Of a stretch of 64,000 nt of DNA, positions 41,221 through 52,945 are shown piece by piece; position 1 is the stretch's first letter, and every line of letters starts with the position of its first letter. A program made the translations under genes and the position numbers. The DNA comes from Deinococcus sp. AB2017081 (GTDB taxonomy: Bacteria; Deinococcota; Deinococci; Deinococcales; Deinococcaceae): contig NZ_CP140098.1 in NCBI RefSeq assembly GCF_034440735.1, forward strand, positions 916,501 to 980,500. The letters run 5' to 3'. The notes under the pieces were generated by a model. That model did no database searches. It was given only the letters and a program-made list of their open reading frames with translations, and was not told the origin of the DNA.

Positions 41221-42970
41221 CACTGACATCCAACTTGCTCGCCGCCCGCTCCAGGGCCGCGTACGCTCCGTCTCCAGCCCGCAGCCGATCCGGTGGGCCG
41301 TCGTCCACGATCTGCCCGCCGGCCAGCACGATCACGCGGTCGGCCGTGCGGGCCAGGCTCAGGCGGTGCGTGACGATCAGGGCGGTGCGCCCCCGCATCA
41401 GCTCACCCAGGGCGGCCACCACCTGCGTCTCGCTCTCGGCGTCGACGGCGCTGGTGGGTTCGTCGAGCAGCAGGATCGTGGGCCGGGCCAGCAGCGTGCG
41501 GGCGATGGAAAGGCGCTGGCGCTGCCCGCCCGACAGCCGCACGCCGCGCTCCCCGACGACCGTGTCCAGACCGTCCGGCAGCGCGTCCACGAAGGCCAGG
41601 GCGTGGGCCGCTTCCAGGGCGGCGCGCACCTCGGCCTCGGGGGCGTCCGGGCGGGCGTAGCGGACGTTGTCGCCCACCGTGTCGTGGAACAGGAAGGTGT
41701 CCTGGGCCATGCTCACGGCGCTGCGGCGCAGGCTGTCCAGCGTCACGTCCCGCACGTCCACGCCATCCAGCCGCACCGTCCCGGTCTGTGGGTCGAAGGT
41801 GCGGGTCACCAGGCCCAGCAGGGTGCTCTTGCCCGCGCCGGATTCGCCCAGCAGGGCCACGCGCTGCCCGGCAGGGATGTGCAGCGTCACGCCCCGCAGG
41901 ATCGGCCGGGCCGGGTCGTAGCCGAAGGTCACGTCCTCGAAGTCGATCTGGCCCCGCACGGGCTGGGGCAGGGGCCGGGCACCGGGGCGTTCCTGCACCG
42001 GCACCGGCGCGTCCAGCACCTCGAACACGCGCCGCCCGCTCGCCTCGGCCCGCTGGAGCAGGTCGCCGATGTTCACGAGGTCGTCGATGGGGCCGTAGAA
42101 ATACCGCCCGTAGCCCCGGTACGCCAGCAGGCCGCCCAGCGTGAACTGCCCGGCCAGGATCAGCCACGCGCCGCCGCCCAGCATGATCACGTTCCCGAAG
42201 TTGCCCACGAAGCGCGCCCACGGAAACGCCCGGTTGCGGATCTTCACGGCCTGCACGCCCACGTCGTACAGCTGTTCGCCCAGGGCCCCGATCCGGGCGG
42301 TCTCGGCGCGTTCGCGTGCGAAGCCCTGCACGACCCGGATGCCGGCCAGACGGTCGGCGATCAGCGCGCTCAGATCGCCCAGGCGGTTCCTCGCGGCGCG
42401 GTACGCGGGCTGCACGGTCTGCGCGTAGGAGCGCAGCATCACGCCCACCGCGATCATCGGCAGGGTCGTCAGGATGCCCAGCAGCGGCTGGAGCCAGATG
42501 AAGATGCCCACCACCCCGACCAGCCGCAGCGCGTTCGCCAGCACGGCGTCGGTGCCGCGCACCAGCACGTCCTGCAGGGCGTCCACGTCGCCCGTCACGC
42601 GGGAGATCAGGTCACCGGTGCGCTGCGACTCGAAGTACGCCGCCGACTGCCCCTGGAGCTTGCGGTAGATCTCCAGCCGCAGGTCGCGCGTGAAGGCCTG
42701 TCCGGCCCGCTCCAGCAGCAGGCCGCGCCACGCGCTCAGGAGCTGCTGCACGCCGAACACGCCCACCAGCAGCGCCAGCTGCCACCCGATGTATGTCCAG
42801 TCCCGGTTGGCGATGCCGTGATCCACGACCCGGATCCATACCAGCGGCGGGTACAATTCCGCCACCACGCTGCCGACGAGCAGCAGCAGCCCCAGACCCA
42901 CCGTGCGGCGGTACGGCGTGAGCAGCCCGTACAGGCGGCGCAGCACGGGAGGAGACGGGGCGGCGGGCAT
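41216..42970 (-). CDS. ABC transporter, fused permease and ATPase (exporter type)
   Basis: 584 residues: an ABC_membrane domain of six helices (~18-310; GLLLLVGSVVAELYPPLVW, LALLVGVFGVQQLLSAW, LAGIRVVQGFARE coupling region) and an ATPase (~340-575) with Walker A GESGAGKST, signature LSGGQRQRLSIART and Walker B LLLDEPTSAVD. A type IV (MsbA-like) half-transporter that works as a homo- or heterodimer; the substrate is unknown. The stop is TAA at 41216-41218, just inside the AT-rich block, so the last residues may differ from the ancestral end. Confidence 0.92.
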   Translation of the reverse strand: MPAAPSPPVLRRLYGLLTPYRRTVGLGLLLLVGSVVAELYPPLVWIRVVDHGIANRDWTYIGWQLALLVGVFGVQQLLSAWRGLLLERAGQAFTRDLRLEIYRKLQGQSAAYFESQRTGDLISRVTGDVDALQDVLVRGTDAVLANALRLVGVVGIFIWLQPLLGILTTLPMIAVGVMLRSYAQTVQPAYRAARNRLGDLSALIADRLAGIRVVQGFARERAETARIGALGEQLYDVGVQAVKIRNRAFPWARFVGNFGNVIMLGGGAWLILAGQFTLGGLLAYRGYGRYFYGPIDDLVNIGDLLQRAEASGRRVFEVLDAPVPVQERPGARPLPQPVRGQIDFEDVTFGYDPARPILRGVTLHIPAGQRVALLGESGAGKSTLLGLVTRTFDPQTGTVRLDGVDVRDVTLDSLRRSAVSMAQDTFLFHDTVGDNVRYARPDAPEAEVRAALEAAHALAFVDALPDGLDTVVGERGVRLSGGQRQRLSIARTLLARPTILLLDEPTSAVDAESETQVVAALGELMRGRTALIVTHRLSLARTADRVIVLAGGQIVDDGPPDRLRAGDGAYAALERAASKLDVSA

Positions 42971-43025
42971 GGGGCCGAGGCTACGGCGACCGCCACCGGG
43001 AGACAGGGAGCAGCGCTGCTATCAC

Positions 43026-44006
43026 TCAGGGCAGAGGCTGCTCGGACACCTTGCCCCGCTCCGTCTCCCCAAACGCATCCACGCCTGTCAGGGCAGCCGA
43101 GAGCGTCCACAGCCGGGCCGCGTCGGCGGCGGAGTCGCCCTGCTCCCTGCCGTCCTGGCCGGTGCGGGCGATGTCAGCGTCCTCGCAATGGACGCCGCCC
43201 CGCCCCGCCAGATCCGGGGAGGTCGCGGCCCAGACCTGGGTGGCCGCGCCCTGCTCCGGCGTCTTGAAGAGGCCCGCCACCGGCTGCCCGTCCGGGTCGA
43301 TCCAGCCGGCATCGATCATCTCTGCCCGGGTGAGGTGCCGCTGGAGCGGCGTGAGGATGTAGCCCGGATGCACCGAGAACGCCCGCACCCCGGCGTGCTG
43401 GCCCCGGCGGTCGAGTTCCACCGCGAACAGGGCGTTGGCCCGCTTGGACTGGGCGTAGGCCTGCCATTTGTCGTAGTCCTGTGTGAAGTGCGGGTCATCC
43501 CAGCGGATCCGCGAGTGGGGGTTCCCGCCCGAGGCCACCGCGACCACCCGTGCCCCCCGGCCGTGGGCCAGGGCAGGCCACAGCCGGTTGACCAGGGCGT
43601 AGTGGCCCAGGTGGTTGACGGCGAACTGTGTTTCCCAGCCGGGGCCGACCCGCGTTTCCGGGCAGGCCATCACGCCGGCGCTGCCAATCAGCATGTCGAT
43701 GTCGCGGCCCGACGCCACGAAGCGGTCTGCGAACGCCTGGACGCTCCCCAGGTCACCCAGATCCAGCGTCTCGACCTGGGCTCCGGGCAGGTCTCCGACC
43801 ACCCGTTGCGCGGCGGCGTGGTCTCGAGCCAGCACCATGACCTGGGCACCCGCTGCGGCCAGGGCGCGGGTGGTCGCCAGCCCCAGGCCCGAGTGGCCAC
43901 CGGTGACCAGGGCCAGTCTGCCGGTGAGATCCACCCCGCGCAGGACATCGTGCGTGGTGCTGTGAGCGTCAAAATCAGAACCGATGGGGTGCTGTAGGGT
44001 GGTCAT
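43026..44006 (-). CDS. SDR family oxidoreductase (retinol dehydrogenase/protochlorophyllide-reductase-like)
   Basis: 326 residues, longer than classical SDRs. GGHSGLG (dinucleotide site, ~36-42), SAGVM in place of NNAG (~108), NHLGHYAL (~131), and YAQSKRAN as the YxxxK (~185). NHxGHF/Y and YxxSKxxN are the marks of the WW-domain-oxidoreductase/retinol-dehydrogenase-like branch. The start is the ATG at 44006, 7 nt behind a -10 box that belongs to a MerR-type promoter. It is divergent from the MerR regulator, which probably controls it. Confidence 0.87.
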   Translation of the reverse strand: MTTLQHPIGSDFDAHSTTHDVLRGVDLTGRLALVTGGHSGLGLATTRALAAAGAQVMVLARDHAAAQRVVGDLPGAQVETLDLGDLGSVQAFADRFVASGRDIDMLIGSAGVMACPETRVGPGWETQFAVNHLGHYALVNRLWPALAHGRGARVVAVASGGNPHSRIRWDDPHFTQDYDKWQAYAQSKRANALFAVELDRRGQHAGVRAFSVHPGYILTPLQRHLTRAEMIDAGWIDPDGQPVAGLFKTPEQGAATQVWAATSPDLAGRGGVHCEDADIARTGQDGREQGDSAADAARLWTLSAALTGVDAFGETERGKVSEQPLP

Positions 44007-44013
44007 GGGAATC

Positions 44014-44044
44014 ACGCTAGGTGCTGGAGTGCGGTCTAGGTCAA
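44014..44044 (-). promoter_or_regulatory. MerR-type promoter of the SDR gene (19-bp spacer)
   Basis: On the minus strand: TTGACC (44044-44039), a 19-bp spacer with the imperfect dyad CTAGACCGCACTCCAG, then TAGCGT (44019-44014). A 19-bp spacer with central dyad is the hallmark of promoters that MerR proteins activate by twisting DNA. The ATG at 44006 follows 7 nt after the -10. Confidence 0.75.
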
Positions 44045-44049
44045 GTGGG

Positions 44050-44060
44050 TAGAGTGGGGC
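44050..44060 (+). promoter_or_regulatory. Leaderless promoter -10 of the merR gene
   Basis: TAGAGT at 44050-44055, 5 nt before the ATG at 44061. It overlaps the far side of the SDR promoter, so binding of the regulator there could also affect its own gene. Confidence 0.6.
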
Positions 44061-44483
44061 ATGACAGACGGCGCGGTGGGGCTGACCATCGGTGAGGTGG
44101 CCCGGCAGACGGGGCTGAGCGTGCATACCCTGCGGCTGTACGAACGCGAGGGGCTGCTGACCGGAGCCGTGACACGTGACGCTGCCGGTCGCCGCATCTA
44201 CCGCGACTGGGACGTGGAATGGCTGCTGAACTGCACGAAGTTCCGTGCGTCGGGCATGCCGCTGGCGACGATCCGCCGGCTGGCCGGGCTGGTGGGCGAG
44301 GGTAGTGGCAACGAGGCCGAGCGGCTGGCCCTGCTGCGTGAGCATCAGCAGGCGGTGCTCGCCCGGATGGCCGACCTCCAGGCGTGCCTGGAGCTGATCA
44401 GCCACAAGGTCGAGGTCTACGAGGCCCATGTCGCGCAGGGCACGGTCGGTGGGGTCTGGAGCCCGGCTCCGGCCAGGTCGTAG
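44061..44483 (+). CDS. MerR family transcriptional regulator
   Basis: 140 residues. The winged-helix part is LTIGEVARQTGLSVHTLRLYEREGLL (IGEVARQTGLS and LRLYEREGLL visible, residues ~8-33) with RRIYRDWDVEWL as wing, and a dimerisation coiled coil follows (~85-125: REHQQAVLARMADLQACLE). No metal-binding cysteine pair, so it belongs to the small-molecule/redox group often found next to SDR or aldo-keto reductase genes. It is probably the regulator of the divergent SDR. Confidence 0.9.
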   Translation: MTDGAVGLTIGEVARQTGLSVHTLRLYEREGLLTGAVTRDAAGRRIYRDWDVEWLLNCTKFRASGMPLATIRRLAGLVGEGSGNEAERLALLREHQQAVLARMADLQACLELISHKVEVYEAHVAQGTVGGVWSPAPARS

Positions 44484-44524
44484 CCTGCCCTGCGCGGATC
44501 ACCGTCGCGTAGCCGGCGACCCAC

Positions 44525-44537
44525 TATCCTGCCCCTC
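44525..44537 (+). promoter_or_regulatory. Leaderless promoter -10 of the CobW-type gene
   Basis: TATCCT at 44525-44530, 7 nt before the ATG at 44538. Confidence 0.6.
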
Positions 44538-45509
44538 ATGACCGCGCCCGAGTTCCGCTCTGACGAACGCATTCCCGTGATCGTCGTGGGGGGCTTCCTG
44601 GGCGCGGGGAAGACCACGCTGGTGAACCACCTGATCCGCTCTCTGCCACACCGGCTGGGCATCATCGTCAACGAGTTCGGGGCGGCGGGCGTGGACGGCA
44701 GTCTGATCGAGCGCCTGCAGGACGACGTGACCGAGCTGACCGCCGGGTGCCTGTGCTGCACCGGCCGGGACGACCTGCTGCGCGCCCTGGTGACCATTGC
44801 CATGCGCGAGCAGAGGCCCGACGCCGTGGTGGTGGAACTTTCCGGTGTGGCCGACCCGACGCCGGTGCTGACCACGCTGCTGGAACGGTCGGTGCGGGCG
44901 GCGTTCCGCGTGACCACCCTGGTGGCCGTGGTGGATGCCCGCCACGCCCTGCTGACGCTGCGCGAGCACCCTGAGGCCGCGCGGCAGCTCGCCTACGCCA
45001 ACGTGGTCGTGCTGAACAAGACCGATCTGGCCGACCCGGCCCGGCTGCAGCACGCCGAGGACATCCTGCGCGGCGTGAATCCCCTGGCCGACATCCGGCG
45101 CGTGGAGCACGGCCAGATCGACGCCGACGCCCTGCTGGGCCGCGACGACTTCGATCCGCGCGTGCTGTCCGGTGTGGACGACCGGGCACAGCACACGCCG
45201 GGCCTGAAGTCCTTCACGCTGCGGGCCGATCGGCCGATCGATCCGTATGCGTGGCAGCGCTTCATGACCGACTTCCTGCTGTCGCGCCCGTCGGAGGTGC
45301 TGCGGGCCAAGGGCTTTCTCGACCTGCACGGCTACCCGCAGCGGATTCTCTTCCAGGCGGTGCGCGACCTGTTCACCGCCGACGCGTGGGACGTGGGCGA
45401 CGGCAGGTCGGAACTCGTGGTGATCGGCCGCGGCCTTGACCGCGCGGAGTTCCAGGCGGGGTGGGCGGCGTGCCTGACCCCCGACCCGGCCGAGCTCATT
45501 CCGGACTGA
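44538..45509 (+). CDS. CobW/G3E family GTPase (COG0523 metallochaperone)
   Basis: 323 residues. GTPase motifs: Walker A GGFLGAGKTT (~18-27), the family metal motif GCLCC (CxCC, ~70-74), ELSGVADP (Walker B area) and NKTD (~156-159). The C-terminal ~90 residues form the CobW_C domain. COG0523 proteins deliver zinc or other metals to target enzymes, often under Zur control; I see no clear Zur site. Leaderless start at ATG 44538. Confidence 0.9.
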   Translation: MTAPEFRSDERIPVIVVGGFLGAGKTTLVNHLIRSLPHRLGIIVNEFGAAGVDGSLIERLQDDVTELTAGCLCCTGRDDLLRALVTIAMREQRPDAVVVELSGVADPTPVLTTLLERSVRAAFRVTTLVAVVDARHALLTLREHPEAARQLAYANVVVLNKTDLADPARLQHAEDILRGVNPLADIRRVEHGQIDADALLGRDDFDPRVLSGVDDRAQHTPGLKSFTLRADRPIDPYAWQRFMTDFLLSRPSEVLRAKGFLDLHGYPQRILFQAVRDLFTADAWDVGDGRSELVVIGRGLDRAEFQAGWAACLTPDPAELIPD

Positions 45510-45734
45510 CTGTGGGGTTCAGTGCCACCGAGGGTCGCCCCCCACGGTTCTCAAGGGCACATCGACCGCTGTCCTGAGTCGGGGTCTTGATCCGCTCGTT
45601 CCAGCTTCGCCGGTAGTCCCCCCACCGACGCGGACTTGTGCGGTGAGGATCCGGGCATGAATCCCTCTGAACGCCCCTCCCATGCGCGGCGGGCGACCAC
45701 TGGATTAGGGTGGCGCTGACACAGGAGGTTCCCT
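45510..45734. repeat. Intergenic region with repeat family 2, copy C (partial)
   Basis: 225 bases without a gene. It contains GACCGCTGTC (45564-45573), identical to the right arm of the priA-proximal hairpin, and TCCGCTCGTT (45591-45600), shared with the copy near 54681. ATCCCTCTGAAC near 45662 resembles ATTCCCTCTGAAC near 54715. The promoter of the DUF2231 gene should lie in the last ~60 bases. Confidence 0.55.
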
Positions 45735-46331
45735 ATGCCCAGCCTGCCCCAGCATCTCCCGTTCCAGCACCGCGAGCCGCCCGCCCACGTCATCGAGGAC
45801 GCCGTCAGCAACCACGACACGCTGGAGGCCGTGGCCGAGACCCTCCAGACGCTCCTGAAGGGTGCCGAGGCCATCATCCCGGACGGCGTGCTGGATCTGC
45901 TGCACGGCGAGCCGGTCGGGCATCCCATGCACCCGCTGCTGGTGCACGTGCCGCTGGGCGGGTGGGTCATCGCGGCGGCGCTGGACCACCTGCCGGCACA
46001 GTCACCCGGTGGCAACGAGCACGCCGCCGACCTGGCCCTGACGCTGGGCACACTGGGAGCCGTGGGCACGATTGCGACGGGCTGGACAGACTGGAGCAAC
46101 ACGCGCGGCGAGGCCCGCCGGACGGGGCTCATCCACGGCGCCCTGAACGAGGTGGCCTTCCTGCTCAACGTCGGCTCGATCGTGGCCCGCCGCAAGCACC
46201 GGCGTGGACTGGGCAAGGCGCTGTCTGGCGCGGCGCTGGGTCTCGCCGTGGCCGGGGGATTCCTGGGCGGCGAACTGGTATACCGGCACGGCCTGGGCGT
46301 GGGCCGCACGCTGGCGCACCGGCAGGGCTGA
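45735..46331 (+). CDS. DUF2231 membrane protein
   Basis: 198 residues. The DUF2231 hallmark GHPMHPLLVHVPLGGW (~61-76) starts the first hydrophobic helix; three more follow (LALTLGTLGAVGTIATGWTD, LIHGALNEVAFLLNVGSIV, ALSGAALGLAVAGGFLGGEL). The histidine-rich entrance suggests a heme or metal-linked redox role, but the family is uncharacterised. The first ~55 residues are an acidic helical extension. CAGGAGGTTCCCT before the ATG at 45735 is a strong ribosome binding site. Confidence 0.85.
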   Translation: MPSLPQHLPFQHREPPAHVIEDAVSNHDTLEAVAETLQTLLKGAEAIIPDGVLDLLHGEPVGHPMHPLLVHVPLGGWVIAAALDHLPAQSPGGNEHAADLALTLGTLGAVGTIATGWTDWSNTRGEARRTGLIHGALNEVAFLLNVGSIVARRKHRRGLGKALSGAALGLAVAGGFLGGELVYRHGLGVGRTLAHRQG

Positions 46332-46340
46332 GCCCTCGCC

Positions 46341-47305
46341 TCAGCGCAGGGCCCGGGCGAAGCTCTCGGAGGCCCGGAGCTTCATGTCCTCGATGGCGCT
46401 CCAGTTCGGGGACGTGCGGCGCATGGCCTCGTCGGTCACGGTGTGGCTGTCCAGGGTGGTGGGATGGACGGGGGCGCCCGCGTCGTCCGCGAAGCCCTGC
46501 ACCTTGGGGTCGTACGCCACCGCGCTGAAGGGCGTGCCGGCGGCAGCGGCCAGGATGATCGCGTGCAGCCGCACCCCGATCACGTAGCCGCTGTTGGCGA
46601 TGGTATCCAGCGCCACCTGCGGATCTCGGGTGCTGATCACCTCGTCGGCCCCCAGGGCGTGGGCCGCGTCGTCGTCGTGATCGGGCATGAAGCTCAGGGC
46701 CGTGACCCGGCGGCCCCGCTGCTGCAATTCCAGCGTCACGGCCTTCAGGCGCTCGGTGGCGTCGGTCACGTCGCCGCGCGGCGCGATGATCACGCGGTGG
46801 GGATCGGGCGTCAGCCCTGGCGACGGCTCCAGCAGCAAGGCCGGATCGCCGCCGATCTCGCCCGGCACGTGCAGGGCGTTCAGGGTGTCCAGACTGGTGT
46901 GGTCGCGCACGATCACGCGCAGGCCACGCAGGGCGCCCGCCACGCGCCGCCCCCCGCCGGCACTGAGTGGCCCGACACTCTGGTTGAAGACGACCACGCG
47001 TTTCCCGAGCAGCCGGGCCACCTGGATCACGCTCAGGTAGTACGTCAGGGTACGGGCACTGGTCTTGTCCTGCAGCAGGCCGCCCCCGCCGGACAGCACC
47101 ACCCGCGACCGCAGCAGGGCCCACAGCAGCGGGCCGGGGGCCATGCGCGCCACGCTCTCGCAGCCGTACAGGGCCGCACTCTCCTCGGGCGTGTTGGACA
47201 GCAGCACGGGCATGTGCCCGAGCTTCTTCAGTTCCCGCGTGATCGCCAGCGCGATCGCCTCGTCCCCGGTGTTGCCGAAGCCGTAGTACCCGCTCACGGC
47301 GACCC

Positions 47306-47309
<4 letters not shown>
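46341..47309 (-). CDS. csaB: Polysaccharide pyruvyl transferase CsaB
   Basis: 322 residues. Adds ketal-linked pyruvate to the secondary cell-wall polysaccharide, creating the ligand for SLH domains of S-layer proteins. Family features: VAVSGYYGFGNTGDEAI at the N-terminus, RVVLSGGGGLLQDKTS (~70-85), NQSVGPL, and SGYVIGVRLHAIILAAAAGTP near the C-terminus. The ATG at 47309 overlaps the stop of the DUF5693 gene (ATGA), so the two are translationally coupled. Deinococcus attaches its S-layer through an SLH protein, which fits. Confidence 0.9.
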
Positions 47310-49159
<1,850 letters not shown>

Positions 49160-49276
49160 AGGGCACATCCTAAGGGGGGAATTCGGGAACCGGATCAGTG
49201 GCGGGCCCATCGGGCCAGCCGGGCATGCTACACGCGGGCGGGCCGGGTGCCGTCCGCCCAATGGTGGGCTGCCGGG

Positions 49277-50934
<1,658 letters not shown>

Positions 50935-51210
50935 CAGGGCTCCTGTCGCCCACGCCGGGGCGGGGCACGTGTGTCGCAGGCTACCACTCCGGGCTCCCGA
51001 TTCCATCCCTGGACACGCACGTCAGCTCTGTCACAGTTCCGGGCCGTCCTGAAAGAACGCTGTCATACCCGGCCCGGCACGCTACCGGTGGACACGGTCA
51101 CACCCACTGCGGCGCCGATGTTCGGTGCCCGGGACATCTCTCGCTGAGCACATGCCCAGCAGCTACACTGACGTCACACTCGACATCGGGCACTCGAAAG
51201 GGGAACAGGT

Positions 51211-52890
51211 ATGGAACGGATTGCTCCGCTGGCCAAGATTCTGGCAGAGGCGAACGGGATTGACTGGCAGCATCTCAGGGGAACCGGCGACGGCGGCATG
51301 ATCGTCGAGCAGGACATCCTGAACTACCTCTCCCGCATCATGACCGGCGAGGAGGAGCCGCCGTCCACCCCCGTGGACGTGCCGCCACCCGACTGGAACG
51401 GCGACATGAACGCCATGCCCGATCTGAGCGGTGTCAGCGCCGACCAGCTGACCCGCGCCGGCGTGGAGTCCGACCTCACGTCGCTGATGGGCCAGCCCGC
51501 CGTGTCGTCGCCGCAGGTGCCGGCCACGCCGGCCGCCGCGCTGGACGACGACCTGGAATTCGAACTCGATGACGCCGAGCCTGAACCCACCCCGGCCCCG
51601 GTCGCGGCCGCCCCGGCGGCCCCTGCTCCCTCGCTGGGCGGCTGGGAGTGGAGTGCGCCCAGCCCGGCCAGCGGTTCCCCGCTCGTGCCCGCACCCGTGG
51701 CCGACGTGGTGGCCGATCCTGTTCCCACCTTCAGCCTGCCCATGCCGGCCGCCCAGGAGGTCTCGGGCGTTGCCGCGCCAGAGGTGGGCACGCCGGCACC
51801 CGCCGCGGAGCCCTTCCCGTTCGGGGCAGGGACGGTGGAGGCCCCGGCCTCCATGCCGGTGGCGGAACCGGTCGCCGAGCCCGCAGCGGTGCCGGCCGCG
51901 GGCCTGGGCAGCCTGCTGTCCCGCCTGTACCAGCAGCCGGCCCCGACCCCGGAGCCGGTGACTCCCGCCCCGGCCCCGGCCGACGTGACCCCTGCCGCAC
52001 CGGCCCCGTGGCAGCCCGCTCCGGCCATGGATCTCGATGCGCCGGATCAGGACTCCGGTCCGGCGCTGGACACCGGCACCAACTGGCCGGCGCCCGCCGC
52101 TCCGGAACCCGTGGCCCAGCCGGCCTGGGCGCCGGCGTGGACGGCCGACGTCACGCCGGTGGCTGCGGCTCCGCTGCCCGAGCCCCAGGCCGCCGAACCC
52201 GAGGCCGCCGATCCCATGCCGGCCCATGTGGCCGAGCCGGTGGCCACTGCTCCTGCGATCGCCGAGCCCACCGAACCCGAGTCCACCGAACCCGAGCCGG
52301 TCAGCGCCGAGGCGAAGCCCGCCACGCCTGAGCCCACCGCGCCCGTGGTCGAGGATGCGCCGGCGTCCGAGCCCGACCCTGAGCCGGTCGCCGCTGCGCC
52401 GGTGCCGGTGGCCGCCGCGCCCCAGGCCGGTCAGGACGCCGTGTGGTTCGGCACCTACCTGCGCCGTGACACCGATATGGCGGCCCTGACCGACCTGCAC
52501 GGGCAGCTCGTGGCGGCGCTCGGACAGCACCTGCCGCTGGCGCTGCTGGTCGCCCGCGCCGCGCAGCGCCACGCCGGGCACCTGGGCCTGCACAGCGTGG
52601 CCCTCCAGGGCGCGTCCGGTGCCCGTAGCGTGGACGGCGAGACCCTGCGGGCCGCCGCCGACGCCAGCACCCACGAGTATCAGGGCACCCCGGATCTGCT
52701 GGTCGTGGACGCCGGTGCCCACGGCCTGGACGACCTGCACTACCCCCACACCACGACCCTGTCGGTCGGGCGCCTGCAGGATGGCCGCGCCGCCCTGACC
52801 CTGAACGGCACCGTGGATGCGGGCCGGGGCGCAGAGTTCCTGGCCGCCGTGGCGACCACGCTGGGCCAGCCGGTGCTGCTGCTGCTGTAG
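51211..52890 (+). CDS. Pseudo-E2: peripheral-subunit-binding domain plus degenerate acyltransferase domain
   Basis: 559 residues. Residues ~3-42 are a peripheral-subunit (E3)-binding domain (IAPLAKILAEANGIDWQHLR, GTGDGGMIVEQDI). Residues ~50-405 are a huge Ala/Pro/Glu-rich, probably disordered linker. Residues ~410-559 resemble the C-terminal part of 2-oxoacid dehydrogenase E2 catalytic domains (LALLVARAAQRHAGH, TTLSVGRLQDGRAALTLN, GAEFLAAVATTLGQPVLLLL). The active-site HxxxDG motif reads NGTVDA, so the catalytic His is gone, and there is no lipoyl domain. It cannot carry out the E2 reaction as known; a scaffold that binds E3 (lipoamide dehydrogenase) is the simplest idea. The ATG at 51211 has AAAGGGGA upstream. 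Confidence 0.8.
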   Translation: MERIAPLAKILAEANGIDWQHLRGTGDGGMIVEQDILNYLSRIMTGEEEPPSTPVDVPPPDWNGDMNAMPDLSGVSADQLTRAGVESDLTSLMGQPAVSSPQVPATPAAALDDDLEFELDDAEPEPTPAPVAAAPAAPAPSLGGWEWSAPSPASGSPLVPAPVADVVADPVPTFSLPMPAAQEVSGVAAPEVGTPAPAAEPFPFGAGTVEAPASMPVAEPVAEPAAVPAAGLGSLLSRLYQQPAPTPEPVTPAPAPADVTPAAPAPWQPAPAMDLDAPDQDSGPALDTGTNWPAPAAPEPVAQPAWAPAWTADVTPVAAAPLPEPQAAEPEAADPMPAHVAEPVATAPAIAEPTEPESTEPEPVSAEAKPATPEPTAPVVEDAPASEPDPEPVAAAPVPVAAAPQAGQDAVWFGTYLRRDTDMAALTDLHGQLVAALGQHLPLALLVARAAQRHAGHLGLHSVALQGASGARSVDGETLRAAADASTHEYQGTPDLLVVDAGAHGLDDLHYPHTTTLSVGRLQDGRAALTLNGTVDAGRGAEFLAAVATTLGQPVLLLL

Positions 52891-52905
52891 GGAACGAATC
52901 GAACT

Positions 52906-52938
52906 CGGGCGGGGCACCACATGTGGGTGCCCCGCCCG
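52906..52938. terminator. Bidirectional terminator
   Basis: Perfect 13-bp stem (52906-52918 with 52926-52938) between the convergent pseudo-E2 and siroheme-decarboxylase-like genes. Confidence 0.75.
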
Positions 52939-52945
52939 TCTGTCG

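Noticed and set aside
41211..41226. TTATG...TGACAT sequence resembling a radiation/desiccation response motif
   Set aside because: The second half is imperfect and the spacing is one base short; it lies at a gene end, not at a repair-gene promoter.
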